A stretch of DNA of 64,000 nucleotides, from the NCBI RefSeq assembly GCF_902686445.1, contig NC_062220.1:91326143-91390142 (forward strand), read 5' to 3'. This document shows, piece by piece, positions 40,930 to 53,670 of this stretch. This stretch comes from Sciurus carolinensis (lineage: Eukaryota; Chordata; Mammalia; Rodentia; Sciuridae). A program made the translations under genes and the position numbers. The notes beneath the pieces were generated by a model. It had not been told where the DNA came from. It saw nothing but the letters and a program-made list of their open reading frames with translations, and did no database searches. The stretch's first letter is position 1; each line of letters begins with the position of its first letter.

Positions 40930-42130
40930 TTATATTAGAGATACTTACAATTGGAATATCTTTCCTTTTTTGTTATTGGTCCATTTCCTTTGCCTATGGT
41001 GTCTTGCTCTATGCAAAAGTTTGAGAGACGAATAATATACAAAAAATTGACCATAAAAATGTGAGGTTCTATTTCTGGATTCTATCATATTTTATTCATC
41101 TGACTCTCCCTTTGAAGTACCACATTATATTCATTATACTAACATTTTGAAATATTTTAGTGTAAATCCTCCAACTTTGTTCTTTTTGTAAAAATTGTTT
41201 TGGCTATTTTAAGTCGTCTGCTTTTCCATATAAATTTTGGAATCAGCTCATTGATTTCTATACAAAAGGAAGAATAAAAGGCATGTGAGTAGTTTTCTAG
41301 GGATTGTATTGAATTTACAGATGAATTTGGAGAGAATGGTTATCTTTTCTTTTTAATTTTTTTTAGTTTTATGTGGACACAATATCTTTATTTTTTTTAA
41401 TGTGGTGCTGAGGATCGAACCCAGTCCCTCACACATGCAAGGGAAGCACTCTCCCAATGAGCTACAGTCCCAGCCCTGAGAATGGCCATCTTAAAAATAC
41501 TGATTATTCCAAGTCACAAACATATTTCTTCATTTCTTTATATCTTTAATCTCTTTCAGCAATGTCATGCAAGTTATCAATTTAGATTTTATACAACTTT
41601 CATTTATTCCCAAATGTTTTAATGTCAGCTAATGATTCCTCTATTTTATAGTACACAAAATGCAACTGTTTGATCTTATGTCTACGGCCTTGCAAAGTTA
41701 GTGTGATAGTTCACTGTAAGATTCCTTCTAAGCTATGTCCCTTTTCTTTTTCTTGTCATATTGCTCTGGCTAGGACTATTTGGAATATAGTAAAAGTAGG
41801 CAACCTTGTCTAGTTCCTGATCTAAAGGGGAATGTTTTAAGTCTTCAAACATTATATTTATTAAATGTAAGCTTTTTATGTTTATAGGGTTGAGGAAGTT
41901 TCCTTCAGTTCCTAACTTACTGGATTGTCATAACTACATCTTGAATTTTGTCAACTTTTTCTTTTGCTGGCATGATCATGTGTTTTTTCCTTTCATTATG
42001 TTAATATGATTTATTGTGTTTTAATATGATGTATTGTTACATTGATCTTCTGGGGATAAACACTGATCATATCTTTATATGTTGGGAAGTTTAATTCAAA
42101 TCAATTAACTGTTACTTCATACTATCAAGG
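40930..42130 (-). mobile_element. Old L1 ORF2 remnant
   Basis: TTTTGGAATCAGCTCATTGA, TTCTAGGGATTGTATTGAAT, CATGCAAGTTATCAATTTAG, CTGGATTGTCATAACTACA. Interrupted by a type B SINE at 41357. Confidence 0.65.
41357..41477 (-). mobile_element. ID SINE, type B
   Basis: TTTTAGTTTTATGTGGACAC to GAGCTACAGTCCCAGCCC; GAGAATGG appears on both sides. Confidence 0.9.
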
Positions 42131-43170
42131 ACATTTCAGTATTTATTCCAAAATCCTGGTCTCAGTTATTCAAATTCCCTTTGTGACCTATACACTGCTT
42201 TATGTAAGTTTTGTTAGTTGAAAGCCTACTATGTGCCAGTCATTATTAGGTGTTGTGGACACAGAAATAGAACAGATACAAGTTCTTGTCCTCACAGGTG
42301 AGTGTTAGGTAATATGGGGGGCATCTGAAATTTAAATAAAGGTAACCCAGGATAGTAGAAAGATTTTTCTTGCTGATATACAAGCATTCTTCCACTAAGT
42401 TAGTAGGAATAATTTTTTAAAAAGACTCCTTAAGGAAGTTACCTGAAATGTAATTGAATTTAGCCGTTACATCATTTACCAACCAAATAAGGATATTTTG
42501 AGAGTGAAAGTGAAAGCGGGAATAAACCAGAATGTACAACTACCTAACCAAAGGAGAAGTGTTTAAATCAGGGGGGAAAAAATGTGTACATGAAAGAAGG
42601 TAAGGCCCATTAATATAACTAAAACATTCAATTTGGTGAATATGTAACTTCTCAGGAAGGAATTAGGCCAGAAAAGCAAGCAGAGACCAGATTCTAAAGG
42701 CCTTGTAAATAAGAAAGGAACCTGGTTTTATTCTAAGGGTAATACTCTAGCAAAAGCCTGTTTTTTAAGAAAAGATAATCTGGTTACAGTGTGGAGAAAT
42801 TATGAACAATGAGGAATCATTTGGGGAAGAATGGAGAGTGCTAAGAGAACTGTTGGGGGTCATATAAATACTCTATAATTATGGTAATGGTTGTACAACT
42901 GTGAAAATACTGAAAGCAACTGAACCATATACTTGAAATGGATAAATTATGAGAATTGTAGCTCCATAAAGCTGTTCTTTACTTAGAAAATTTTAAAATT
43001 CTCCAGGTGAGAGATAATGGGGCTCTAAATTAATGTTAGAAATGAGGACAAAATAAATAGAACCACAAGGTCTGGTGACTTGACAGAATGTGGAATTGAG
43101 GGAGAGGGATGAGTCAGAGTTAACTTGGAAGTTTCTAGCTTAAGTAAGTAGTCAGATGAATGATAATGCC
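42131..43170. other. Unassigned, with ancient repeat traces
   Basis: 42222-42300 (AAAGCCTACTATGTGCCAGT) is an old MIR/L2-class scrap. 42770-43000 (GGTAATGGTTGTACAACTGT) resembles an old L1 3' end on the + strand. Confidence 0.4.
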
Positions 43171-43246
43171 TTTTTTCTTTTCTCTTTGGCATGGGGTCTC
43201 ACACATGGGAGGCATATGCTATACAATTCAGCTGCACCCCAGCCTG
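43171..43246 (-). mobile_element. Degenerate ID SINE
   Basis: GGCATGGGGTCTCACACATG, then CAGCTGCACCCCAGCC. Confidence 0.6.
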
Positions 43247-43856
43247 GTTGGATCAAGTTGAATAAAAGGAAAGGACCCAATTAGAAAGGCTAGACACTGA
43301 AACAATTACCTGGTTGCAAAACAATCAGTTGGGAAGGATTGCTTTAAGCTTAAGGTTAGGGGTGGGGGAGAAGGTTTAAGATTAGAGAGCCAGTGGAATC
43401 ATACAGCAAGTGTTTCCAAGGTCAGAAAGGATAAAATCTTCCACATAGACCCTTAACACTTCTATGTTCTTTATGAGTAGAAGTACTGGTAGACACAGGT
43501 AGGTAGATTTAGTAAGGGATATAGCCAAGGAAATTTTTCTGTTTTTCCTGTGAAATGTAAGTAATCTGCAAATTGAGGAAGAATTGGGGAAGATAAGATT
43601 TAATGGAGCTGGAGATTTCAAATTATTATGAACTAGTTTGCTTATGTTGAAGACCTAATTGAGGATGGTGATTGCAAATAATACGGTGACACCAATCTGT
43701 GCCATCATGTGGTTTTCTGTAGTAATACTCAGCAGCCCTGGTATAAAGATAAGTGTTTAAGTTAACTAAGGTTCAGGTTTTTGCATTGTAAATAACAGGC
43801 CTAAAAGTTTAGGATAACGCTATGGGGGGACTGCTGTAGTATTAAAATGACAGATC
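43247..43856. other. No feature seen
   Basis: Unique sequence beyond the KBTBD2 3' end; no exon-like block. Confidence 0.4.
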
Positions 43857-44034
43857 CAGCTGGATGTGGTGGCACACAGCTATAATTCCAGCAACTTGGG
43901 CTACCAAGGCAGGAGGATCACAAGTTTAAGGCCAGCGAAGCAATTTGGCAGAGAATCTGTCTCAAAATAAAGAACTGCAAAAGGCCTGCAGAAGTACAGT
44001 GGTAAAGCACCCCCAAGCTTAATTCCTTATATGG
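43857..44034 (+). mobile_element. B1-dID SINE, old
   Basis: CAGCTGGATGTGGTGGCACA, AGGCAGGAGGATCACAAG, then CAGAAGTACAGTGGTAAAGC. Confidence 0.8.
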
Positions 44035-44259
44035 CAACAACAAAAAGATGTAAGAGGTAAGTGAAGAAGACTAATGGAACTTCTAATCAGAGTTAAGAAT
44101 TTTCTACATTGGGTTTGACTCTTTCAAACTTCCTAAGTACTATGGTTTGGATGTACAATGTCTCCCAAAGGCATGTGTTGAAGGCTTGGTCTCCATTACA
44201 GCAATTTCAGAGGTAAGGTTCTTGAGAAAAGAATGCTCTGGCCTCATCAGTGGATTTAA

Positions 44260-44362
44260 GTTGTAGATGGACACAATACCTTCATTTTACTTATTTTTTT
44301 AATGTGGTGCTGAGGATCCAACCCAGTGCCTCACACATGCAAGGCAAGCACTCCACCATCAG
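44260..44362 (-). mobile_element. ID SINE, type B, in LTR
   Basis: AAGTTGTAGATGGACACAAT to CAAGGCAAGCACTCCACC; the final head is missing. Confidence 0.88.
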
Positions 44363-44554
44363 TTTTTTAAATTTCTTTTTGCAGTACTAGGAATAGAACC
44401 CGGGGGGGCGGGGCACTCTACCTGAATCACACCCCCAGTCTTATAAATTTTTTTAGAGACAGGATCTTGCTAAATTGCAGACTGGCCTTGAACTCATAAT
44501 CCTGCCTCAGCCTTGAGAGTCACTGGGATTACAGGCAGCACTACTATACCTAGC
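44363..44554 (-). mobile_element. B1-dID SINE in LTR
   Basis: GCAGTACTAGGAATAGAACC, a G-run, GAGACAGGATCTTGCTAAAT, CACTGGGATTACAGGC. Confidence 0.85.
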
Positions 44555-44830
44555 ATTCACCAGTGGATTAATCTATTGATGGTTGAATGTACTACTGGGA
44601 GATGTGGAAACTAAGGTAGCAGGGCATAGTTTAAAAAAGTAGGTCACTGGAAATATGGGGGCACACCCTTGGGGACTGTATCTTGTCCCTGAAACTTTTC
44701 TCAGCTGCCAGGAGCTGAGCATCTTTCCTCTGCAACATCCTTCTATAATATTTTTGCCTTGGTGCCAGCCAACTATGGACTAAAACTTCTGAAAACATAA
44801 CACAATAATAAAGTTCCTTTGTATTTATCT

Positions 44831-45215
44831 ACTTTTCATTCAATATTTTAATTACACAGTGCACTATGCTGCACTTAAGGGGATGTAGCTATAAATAATA
44901 AAATGTCCACTCTTAATGATCATTTTGTAAAAAAATAAAAGGATATTCAATAGAATGATCAGTATAATTAAGAGCAAGATACAAGGCACTAAAGAATGAG
45001 ATTCTTTTCAGCACTGAGTTAAGAAGTGGCATTTTAAAACTACCTTAAATAGAACTTGAATACAGAAAGTCATAGGTAGTTGGGGTGAAAAAGACCACTC
45101 TAAGTAACAAAAAATCACAGCAAAAGCATAATTAGTTAAGGTTTATGGGGAAACAATGCAAAACAAGGCTGCAAAGGTAATTTTAAAGCCAAATTTTAGA
45201 GGGCCTTAAAACTAA
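44831..45215. other. No feature seen
   Basis: A/T-rich unique sequence. Confidence 0.4.
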
Positions 45216-45297
45216 AGGATGGGCTGGGGTATAGTTCAGTGGTTTAGTATGTTTGCCTAGCATGTGCAAGGCCTGGGTTCAGTCCCAAACGAAAAAG
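45216..45297 (+). mobile_element. ID SINE
   Basis: GGGCTGGGGTATAGTTCAGT, GTGCAAGGCCTGGGTTCAGT. Confidence 0.85.
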
Positions 45298-45544
45298 TGT
45301 GATCAGAAATCTGGACTTGATTCACTAGGCAGTAGAGGAATGTCTGTAAACATAAGCAAGATATGCTCTAGGAAGGCTAGTAATCTTAAATTAATCCTTA
45401 TACTCAAGGCCAATGGTACTCAAATATGACTGTACTAAAGCATCACCTGCAGTGCTTTGAAAAAGATACTGTTGCTGTGTCCACCCACCAGAGTTTATGG
45501 TTCAATTGTCTGGGATGAGATCCAAGCATCACCACAGGCTTTGT

Positions 45545-45681
45545 GTTTTGTTTTGTTTTTAACATTTGCTTTGAAATGAAGTCTTGCTATATTGCCCAGA
45601 CTGGTCTCAAACTCCTGGGCTCCAGTGATCCTCCTGTCTCAGTTTCCCATGTAGCTACATGCACCCCAGCACCCAGCTTAC
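45545..45681 (-). mobile_element. B1-like SINE
   Basis: GAAGTCTTGCTATATTGCCC, CAAACTCCTGGGCTCCAGTG, no ID half. Confidence 0.78.
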
Positions 45682-45689
45682 CCCAAGTT

Positions 45690-46190
45690 TTTAAAAGTTC
45701 AACCACTGATGATTCTAATATATCAGGAGAGTTAAAATATACTGGGTAGTACCAAATCCTATGTTTTTTTCCTATACAAACATACCTGTAATAAAATTTA
45801 TAAATTAGGCATAATAAGAGATTAATAATGACAGAATAATTTTAACAATATACTGCAAATCCTCTCTGTACACAAATATGACAACTATGATGGCCATTAA
45901 GTGATGATTCATGTCCCATGCAAGACAGAACAGAAAGATTTCATGATGCTACTTGAGAACATCCTACAATTTAAAACTTATGAACTGTTCTTTTCTACAA
46001 TTTTCCTTTAGTTATGTTCAGATCTAAGAGTGACTAAACTGCAGAAAGTGAAACTATAGGTAATGGGAGACTACCGTGTATCTGTGTGCGCATGTGTGTC
46101 TATCTCAAAATTCTGATGAAACCGCCTACAACTAGCTAAGCTGACCCACCCAGTAAAATCTAAACTAAAGGCAGTTATACCATTTATACC
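45690..46190. other. Intergenic, possible old DNA-transposon text
   Basis: 45785-45860 (ATAAATTAGGCATAATAAGA, TTAACAATATACTG) resembles an old interspersed repeat I cannot name. This is the convergent gap next to the KBTBD2 3' end. Confidence 0.35.
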
Positions 46191-46204
46191 ACAAAAGAAA
46201 AACA

Positions 46205-47384
46205 AATTGAATATATACAATTTATTTAATAAATTAATATCATTCAAAATACAGTGCCAGAACATTATGCAGTTGAACATGCTAGTAATGTTTGTCATGA
46301 AGCACCTGTGCTCATGTTAGATTGGCGGCGCCCCACTACTGCTAGTGGTTCCTGGGATTAATGCCAGAGCAGCGCTAGTTATCTGCTCTTCTGCACAGCT
46401 AGTGCAGAAAATTCCTGAACAGTTCACCTTCCTAATCCTACCCCCCCAACACACACACATCAGGTTAAAAAAAACACACCCTGACAGCTAACAGATACCT
46501 ATACACAATCACTCTACAGTAATGCTTGTTATTAAATTAAGATGTAATGACCTGGTTAACCCACTCTAAATCTTTAAGATGGAGAACTACATCAGCAGCA
46601 GGTAGTTATATGCATGAGCCAATGTTAATGTAATACAGAAAGTGGAGACATTTACTGATTAAAGCTCCACACAGACCCGCACAATGAGGGGCTAGCAATT
46701 CATGTTGCAAGCCCGGCAACTTAAGTCCACACCTGGTAAATGACCAGCTGAATGGACAACCTGTATTCTAGGATAGACAAGTATAAGTTAGTGGAAAGAG
46801 AATACATGCACCTAATAGTATAGTTAGACTGATCCTGCAGTCGTAGCTTTCCCTGTGTAATACCATGAAGTTATGGAAGATCTTCTTCAACTATAGTATA
46901 GGATTTAGACAACATTTCTATACCAACAAGGACATTAGTGTTAAGTGCAGCTGAATTAATTACACTGGAAAAACTGTATTCCAGGACTTCGGAACAGAAG
47001 CACAGGAATGAAATTCATATACTGAAATAACCTCAGCACAATTTGCGATATACCACACTAGGAACAGGAAACTACTTTTGTAAGTGAACTTCTTGAACTG
47101 TACATACACAGGGCTAACAATGTTAGATAATCAGACTCTTATGCTCTCATGATACACATAAAAGTTTCTCAGTTATTGAATAACCTATTTCATATTATGG
47201 AAGCATATCTTTCTGTAAGACTCACTGATATATATTATACTGATGCAAATATTAAGTAGGGCATAAAAATAAAATTTATCAAAGATAGATATTTTTGTAC
47301 TCATATTTAGTCCTTTCATAACTTCCCATTTAGCAAAGGAAATGACAAAGCACATGAATCAGGTGTGCACTCCCTGAACTCCAA
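46205..47384 (-). other. KBTBD2: KBTBD2 3' untranslated region
   Basis: Repeat-free sequence of about 1.18 kb from the stop codon to the poly(A) signal on the minus strand. The freedom from SINEs contrasts with its surroundings and suggests constraint or recent selection against insertion. Confidence 0.65.
46221..46226 (-). terminator. KBTBD2 poly(A) signal
   Basis: AATAAA on the minus strand (TTTATT on +) within ATTAAATAAATTG. Cleavage would fall near 46205. Confidence 0.55.
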
Positions 47385-48920
47385 CTATACAGGGGGTAGT
47401 GCAACCATTTCTCCATCCAGTTCAAACTCTTCTGTCCCATCTGGTGAAAAAAGATAAGTTGGTGGTTTCCATGGAGATTCTTCAAGGCAGGATGGATACA
47501 GTTTCCCCACAGTGCATCGAAAATCTCTCCCTAAATCCCACAGTACACGTTCAGATATATGCTGCCGCAGAGACCACCGATCAAGTTCCAGATCATATTG
47601 GTAGGTGACATACTTAGCTCGCTCATTCAAGTGGGTTTCTCGCATAAACACACAAAGAGAATTTGAGATCACAACAGCTCTAACACAAGGGTCAGAGTAT
47701 CTCTTAGCAGGGATGTTGGCTGCCATTTTCCACTCATTTTTATTCACATCATAAATTTCCACAGTTACTGAAGACCCATCTACAGTGCCAGAGGGGAGTC
47801 TTATGCCAGAATTGGTAGCAATATGTAACCCTCCAATATAGAAAATTTTATCACCGAAAGCTGCAGCTGAAGCAAAGGATCTGCTAGTCTGTCTCATGGC
47901 CATTTCCACCCATGAATCAGACCTTGGAAAATAACAGTACATGAGGTTCAGTGTCATCACATAAATGCAGTCATGAACCACAACTGCTGCACTCCATTGC
48001 CAAGCACAAGGCAAAGGGCTTACCATTGTCCACTCATCCTTTTCAGTGTCATATCTTTCTACAGTCCTCCGATTAAGTTCTCCACCTACACTATCTCCTC
48101 CAATTGCATAGATATAGCCTTCACAGCAAACCAAAGATGGCTTTATGCGGACAAAAAGCATTGGGGTCTTTGGAAACCAGGTATTTTGCTGTGCATCAAA
48201 CCAATAAAAACAATTCACAGTTCTAAAGGCAGTCTGAAGTTTACTTGTTTTACTGTGATTTGTTTTTGTGTTTTTCAGAGGAACTTGACCCCCTGCTATG
48301 TAGATATCATTATCAGGGGTTACAACTGTCCCAACCTTATGCAAATCAGCTGGTGGGCTGCATAATTTGTAAACTTTTTCTGCCTGGGGGCTGTAACAGA
48401 CAGAAGAGTAAAGACTACATGGATTTTCTGAAGATGCTTCAATAAAAATCATCATCTCCTCTTTAGTCATCCCCAGTCTTGGTTTGAAAAACTTAGGCAT
48501 GGACTTATAAAGACCTTGAACCACCACAGACTTATCATTGGGTGGCAGACCTTGAAACCAAGCTCTCTGTGTTACTTCTGAAAGTGCATCAATTCTGATT
48601 TGGCTAAGAACTGAAGACAAATACTGGGATCGTGATTCTGTGTTGTACTCTAGCCACAGCATAGCAGCTTCTCGAACTGTTTCTTCCTTTTCTACATTTA
48701 AATTGTCACTACTGAGAATGTCTATCAGTAGGTCATGTGACAGCTGCATAAATGCTTCTTGGTGATATACAGCAGTAAACTTATGCTCCACCATTCTTTT
48801 AGCACTTTGTTTTAATTCTTCACAACTGAAGAGATCAGCAAAACTCAACAATCGCACACAATTCTCTGCATTAATTTTTTTAATTAAATATTCTCGACAA
48901 CGTTGTAACACATCTTCTAC
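47385..48920 (-). CDS. KBTBD2: KBTBD2 coding exon 3 (BACK + Kelch)
   Basis: The minus-strand acceptor is TTTTAATTTAG/GTAGAAGATG, so the exon starts on a complete codon, [12 protein letters not shown]. It runs to TAG at 47387-47385, after [14 protein letters not shown]. The large single exon holding BACK and all Kelch repeats is as I recall for the gene. Confidence 0.96.
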   Translation of the reverse strand, partial: VEDVLQRCREYLIKKINAENCVRLLSFADLFSCEELKQSAKRMVEHKFTAVYHQEAFMQLSHDLLIDILSSDNLNVEKEETVREAAMLWLEYNTESRSQYLSSVLSQIRIDALSEVTQRAWFQGLPPNDKSVVVQGLYKSMPKFFKPRLGMTKEEMMIFIEASSENPCSLYSSVCYSPQAEKVYKLCSPPADLHKVGTVVTPDNDIYIAGGQVPLKNTKTNHSKTSKLQTAFRTVNCFYWFDAQQNTWFPKTPMLFVRIKPSLVCCEGYIYAIGGDSVGGELNRRTVERYDTEKDEWTMVSPLPCAWQWSAAVVVHDCIYVMTLNLMYCYFPRSDSWVEMAMRQTSRSFASAAAFGDKIFYIGGLHIATNSGIRLPSGTVDGSSVTVEIYDVNKNEWKMAANIPAKRYSDPCVRAVVISNSLCVFMRETHLNERAKYVTYQYDLELDRWSLRQHISERVLWDLGRDFRCTVGKLYPSCLEESPWKPPTYLFSPDGTEEFELDGEMVALPPV

Positions 48921-51900
48921 CTAAATTAAAACAAACAGAAAAAAGACTGATAAGAGCAAGATAGACAAATTTACTTTTTTGGTGCTGGGGACTGAACTTC
49001 AGGCCTCATGCATGCTAAGCACATGCTCTACCACTGAGTTATACACTCCAGCCCCAACTTTTAGTTTTAACTAAGACATAGGCATGTTAAGCAGACCCCC
49101 ACGCTGTAAAAGTTTGATTTTTCAGATGCATGTTTGGACTAAGAGTATTAAGATGAAGGTATTCCAGTAATAATAGGAAGCTGCAGTTTTCCATTTCTTT
49201 TTCTCACCTAAGGCCTACACAACTGTCCAAGAGAGAGTAGCATGAGCCAGGCACAGTGGCTCACAACTGTAATCCCATCTGCTCAGAAGGCTGAGGTAGG
49301 AGGATCACAAGTTCAAGGACTGCCTGGGCAACCTAGTTGCCTAGACCCTTGTCTCAAAGTAAAAAAAAAAAAAAAAATTAAATGGCTGGCCAACAAACAC
49401 CACTATTTATAATTATAAGGCACCAATAAAGAAAGGAAAAAAAGGTCTGAGGAGGGTAAGGGATGTAGCTCAGTGGTAGAGTGCTTGCCTATCATGTGTA
49501 AAGCCTTAAGGTTCAATTCCCAGTGCCACAAAACTGTCATACAGTACTGAACAGGCATGTAAAAAATTAAAGAGCCTGAAGGGATAAATAAAGAAATTCA
49601 CACATAAGTTATATTTTTCTAGACTTAAAAAAAAAAAAATTTTTTAAGGCATGTTGGTACACACCTATAATCCCTGTAACTCCAGAGGCTGAGGCAGTCT
49701 CTTTTTAAGTTCATGGTCAAGGTTTTAAGCAACTTAGAGAAACCTTGCCAAAAAAAAGAGAAGAGGGGGCAGAGAGGACTGCATGTAAGCTCAATGGTTA
49801 GCACTCATGAGAGGTGGTTCAGTCCCCAGTATCATATATATATATGTGTGTGTGTACATATATTTACTTATTTATTTATTTTTAATTTAAACTTTTTTAG
49901 ATAACCATGTGAAAAAGTTTAAATAAGATCTCCATCAAATAAGTCAGGTTTGGTAGTGCACACCTATACTCCCAGCTACTTAAGGAGGCTGAGACAGGAA
50001 GAAGTATGGAAAGTTCAAGACCAGTCTAGGTGACTTACCAGGACCCTATCTCAAAATAATAAAAGAGGCTAGGGATGTAGCTCAGTGGTAGAGTGTACCT
50101 AGGTTTAAATCCCAGGACATTATATTAAAAAAAAAAAAAAAAAAAGGAACTTTCTACACACTTTAGGAACTTTCTACAACACTTTTTCAGTATCCTAGTG
50201 ATTAACTATGATTAACTAGAAGTACTTCCTAAGTGACAAGTCAGACTGCTTGAATTCAGAACTTGGATTGACCAGTCAGTAACTGTGTAATATTAGGAAA
50301 GTACTTTTACCTCTCTAAGCCTCACTTTTCTCTCACATAAAATGGTGAAATAATAGTTCGTCTACCTCAAATATTTATTGTTAGGGATTGGATTAGATTA
50401 GAATCTACCTGAAGCATCAGTTCATCAGTACAACGGCTTCAGTAAATCTCTAGTATCTAAAAGTATTACTTCAAATGTTTAGTAGCCAAAGTCAGGTAGT
50501 AGTCATACAAGCCCTGTATCTCAGGCTTGCCAGACCAACCCAACCCAAGAGTATGAGGACTGCTACATTTGGGCAAGCATATACATATAACTTTTATTAA
50601 TATGGCAGAAGAGAATTATAAGGAACAGTGTTGATATTTACATTAAGTATTCTAGAATCTCAATTTTTTAAAATGCATCAATTTCTTAGCTATTCTTTTA
50701 GTTCCTGGCTCTAAGAAAAACTTGCAAGCTACAGAAAAGCAGTGCTTACAGGAAACAGTCCTTCCTCCTTTCCATGTTTGGATTTAGGATGTGAATACCT
50801 TTTACTCTAAAACACAAAATAAAGCTACTATAGCCTCATTTTCTACTAAGTTTTAGACACAAATCACTGCACAATTTTACAGTACAAGACTGAAAAGAAA
50901 GGAAGTTTCATAAGTAATGAATTGAGTTCTGGTTCCCAGAGTTACACTGAGGTGTTAACATTTGACCAGTGTCATTCAAAATTATTTAGTATATGTTTAT
51001 CATGTACCTAGGAGATACCATGAAATGTGATCCCCAAATTTAACCTTTGGAGAAACTTTCTTAAGTACAAAATGTTATTTCAAAACATGAAAAGAAATGA
51101 GGAAAACACTTACATTCCTCTTAAAATTAAAAAAGGGAACATAAGAGGGAAATAGAGTTAAACAGTTTATCATACATGTCAACCATTACTTTGTTTTACT
51201 TTATTTCTTTTTTTTTTTTTTTTTTTGCGGTACTGGGGATCGAACTCAGGGCCTTGTGCTTGCGAGGCAAGCACTCTACCAGCTGAGCTATCTCCTCAGC
51301 CCCCTTTATTTCTTAATAACGCAATATAGTCCCACAACCACTATAAATATCTATTTCCACAAGAATGTAAATTCTTCTGTGAAAATACCATCAAACATTG
51401 ATACATTTAAGCTTTAAACACAGAAAATTAAAGCATTTAAATTCAATACCACTAAGAATTAACTTCAAATCTAAATTCTCAGATATATTATGCAGAATAT
51501 GAAATCTGGATGAAATCCTCACCCACCTTTTAAATTAAGTTCCTATTATACAACTAACTAGTTAACTAGCTAAATACATCCCATTCTTCTTCCTTTTCAC
51601 ATTTTATAAATAGAGAAAAAAAAAGTTACCTTTTAGAATCTGCGAAAAGAAAATTACACATAGGAAACATCACCAGTAAAACAATAAACTAACTCAAGTA
51701 TATAACTGAGGGAAGTATATTACCTGAAGGAAGCAAGCTGTTTCATACAGTTGTTCTACAGTGCTGTCACTTATTGCCAAGTTACCCGTGTATGCATAAG
51801 TTATTATTATCTGTAAGGTGGCAGCATCCACATTCCTCAGGTGTACATGTGTCTGCTTGCTTTCACTTAGTCCACTCATGAACATAGCCCTACAGCAGAA

Positions 51901-52274
51901 CATGGGAAAACAAAGCTGAAGAATTTAGCATAAAACAAATACAGAACTTAAAAAAAATTAAGACATTAGATATTTACTCAGGATATTTATTTATAGAAGA
52001 CTTTTGAAGGAGACAACAGAAAAGCATATATAATCCAGTGGCAAAGATATACCAGACTATGCCATGCTGGGTAAACACATCAAAATTAATCTATTTCTTA
52101 GAGTCATACAGTGGAATACTACTGAACAATTAAAAAAAAAACTATAACATAAAAAAACGTCAAAAATATTCACTTATGAATGTTATTCATTATGCTCAGC
52201 AAAGAAGCCAGATATAAAATCACATATTTTATGAATCCATTTATATGAAATGCCCAAAAAAGGAAAATAAACAG

Positions 52275-52329
<55 letters not shown>

Positions 52330-53637
52330 TATATTAGTAGTTACCTAGAACTGAGAGTAAGAATGGGGAGTGACTATAAATGAGCACAGGAAATGCTCTG
52401 AATTAGATTGTGGAAATGGTTGTAAAACTCTGCAAATATAGTAATAAAAACCATTTCATTGTACAATTATACCTCAGTATTTGTTCCAGGATACCCCTGA
52501 CACCAAAATCCAAGGTTGCACAAGTCCCCTGTATATCCTTTCCTTTTGGGTACTGGAAAATGGAGTATTATTCAGCAATAAAGAAAGGTCAGTATTCATA
52601 AATACTATAAGTGAACCTCAAAAACATTATACTCAGTGAAGAAGTCAATATAAGATCACATGTATGTGTCCATTTATATGAAATGTTCAAAAAAGAAAAA
52701 TAGAGGTAAGTAGTTACCTAGAGCTGAGTAAGAATGGGGAGTTGAACCTCCCAGGGACACTTTTTTTTTTAGTTTATTCATTTTTATGTGGTGTTGAGGA
52801 TTGAACCCAGTGCCTCACACATGACAGGCAAGAACTTCTACCACTGAGCCACAACCTCAGCCCAGGGACACTTTTATTATTGAGTTGCATCCCTAGTCCT
52901 TTTCATTGTTTGAGATACAGGGTCTCACTAAATTGCCTAGGATGGCTTCAAACATGCAATCCTCCTGCCTCAGTCTCCTGAGTCAGTGTGCATCACCAAT
53001 ACCTGGCTTTGCATACCCTTTTATATAATTTAAATACCTCTCAATTACCTCAAATACCTAAAACAATATAAATGCTAGATATTAGACTCTATTCCTGAAG
53101 GGGAATAATGACAAGAAAAAAATTTCTACCCATTCAGTACAAACAAAACTTTTTTCTCAGTATTTTCGATTTGCAGTTGTGGATGCACAACTGGCAGAGA
53201 GGGAGCATACACTGTGTACTTAAAATGGGTGGATTTTTGAGCTGGGTTTGTGGCTCAGTGGTACAGTGCTTGCCTAGCAAGTGTAAGGCACTGGATTTGA
53301 TTCTCAGCAGCACATATAAATAAATAACCATTGACACAAAATATATATTTTAAAAAATGGGTAGATTTTGTGATATATAAATTCTACCAATAAAGTTGAC
53401 AAAAAATTCATTTATCAAACCATTTCCTAAGAATAAGCAGGATACTTTCCTAAAAATCTATTATAAGCATGAAAATATGCCAAAATAACTGTATTGTGGA
53501 GTGTACAAAATAAAATACTTAATTGAAAAGCCCCTGCATGTAGTGATTAAGAATGGGAATTGGGGGCTGGGGAGATAGCTCAGCTGGTAGAGTGCTTGCC
53601 TTGCAAGCACAAGGCCCTGAGTTCGATCCCCAGTACC

Positions 53638-53670
<33 letters not shown>

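Larger units (their letters stand above)
44141..44830 (+). mobile_element. MaLR-type LTR with nested SINEs
   Basis: Begins CTATGGTTTGGATGTACAAT and ends near GGACTAAAACTTCTGAAAAC / AATAATAAAGTTCC, like the LTR at 24102. Two SINEs (44260, 44363) sit in its middle; CATCAGTGGATTTA before them and CACCAGTGGATTA after them mark the insertion point. Boundaries approximate. Confidence 0.75.
48921..51723 (-). other. KBTBD2 intron between coding exons 2 and 3
   Basis: 2.8 kb, GT/AG. Holds several SINEs and a MIR, listed separately. The rest is unique A/T-rich DNA. Confidence 0.85.
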
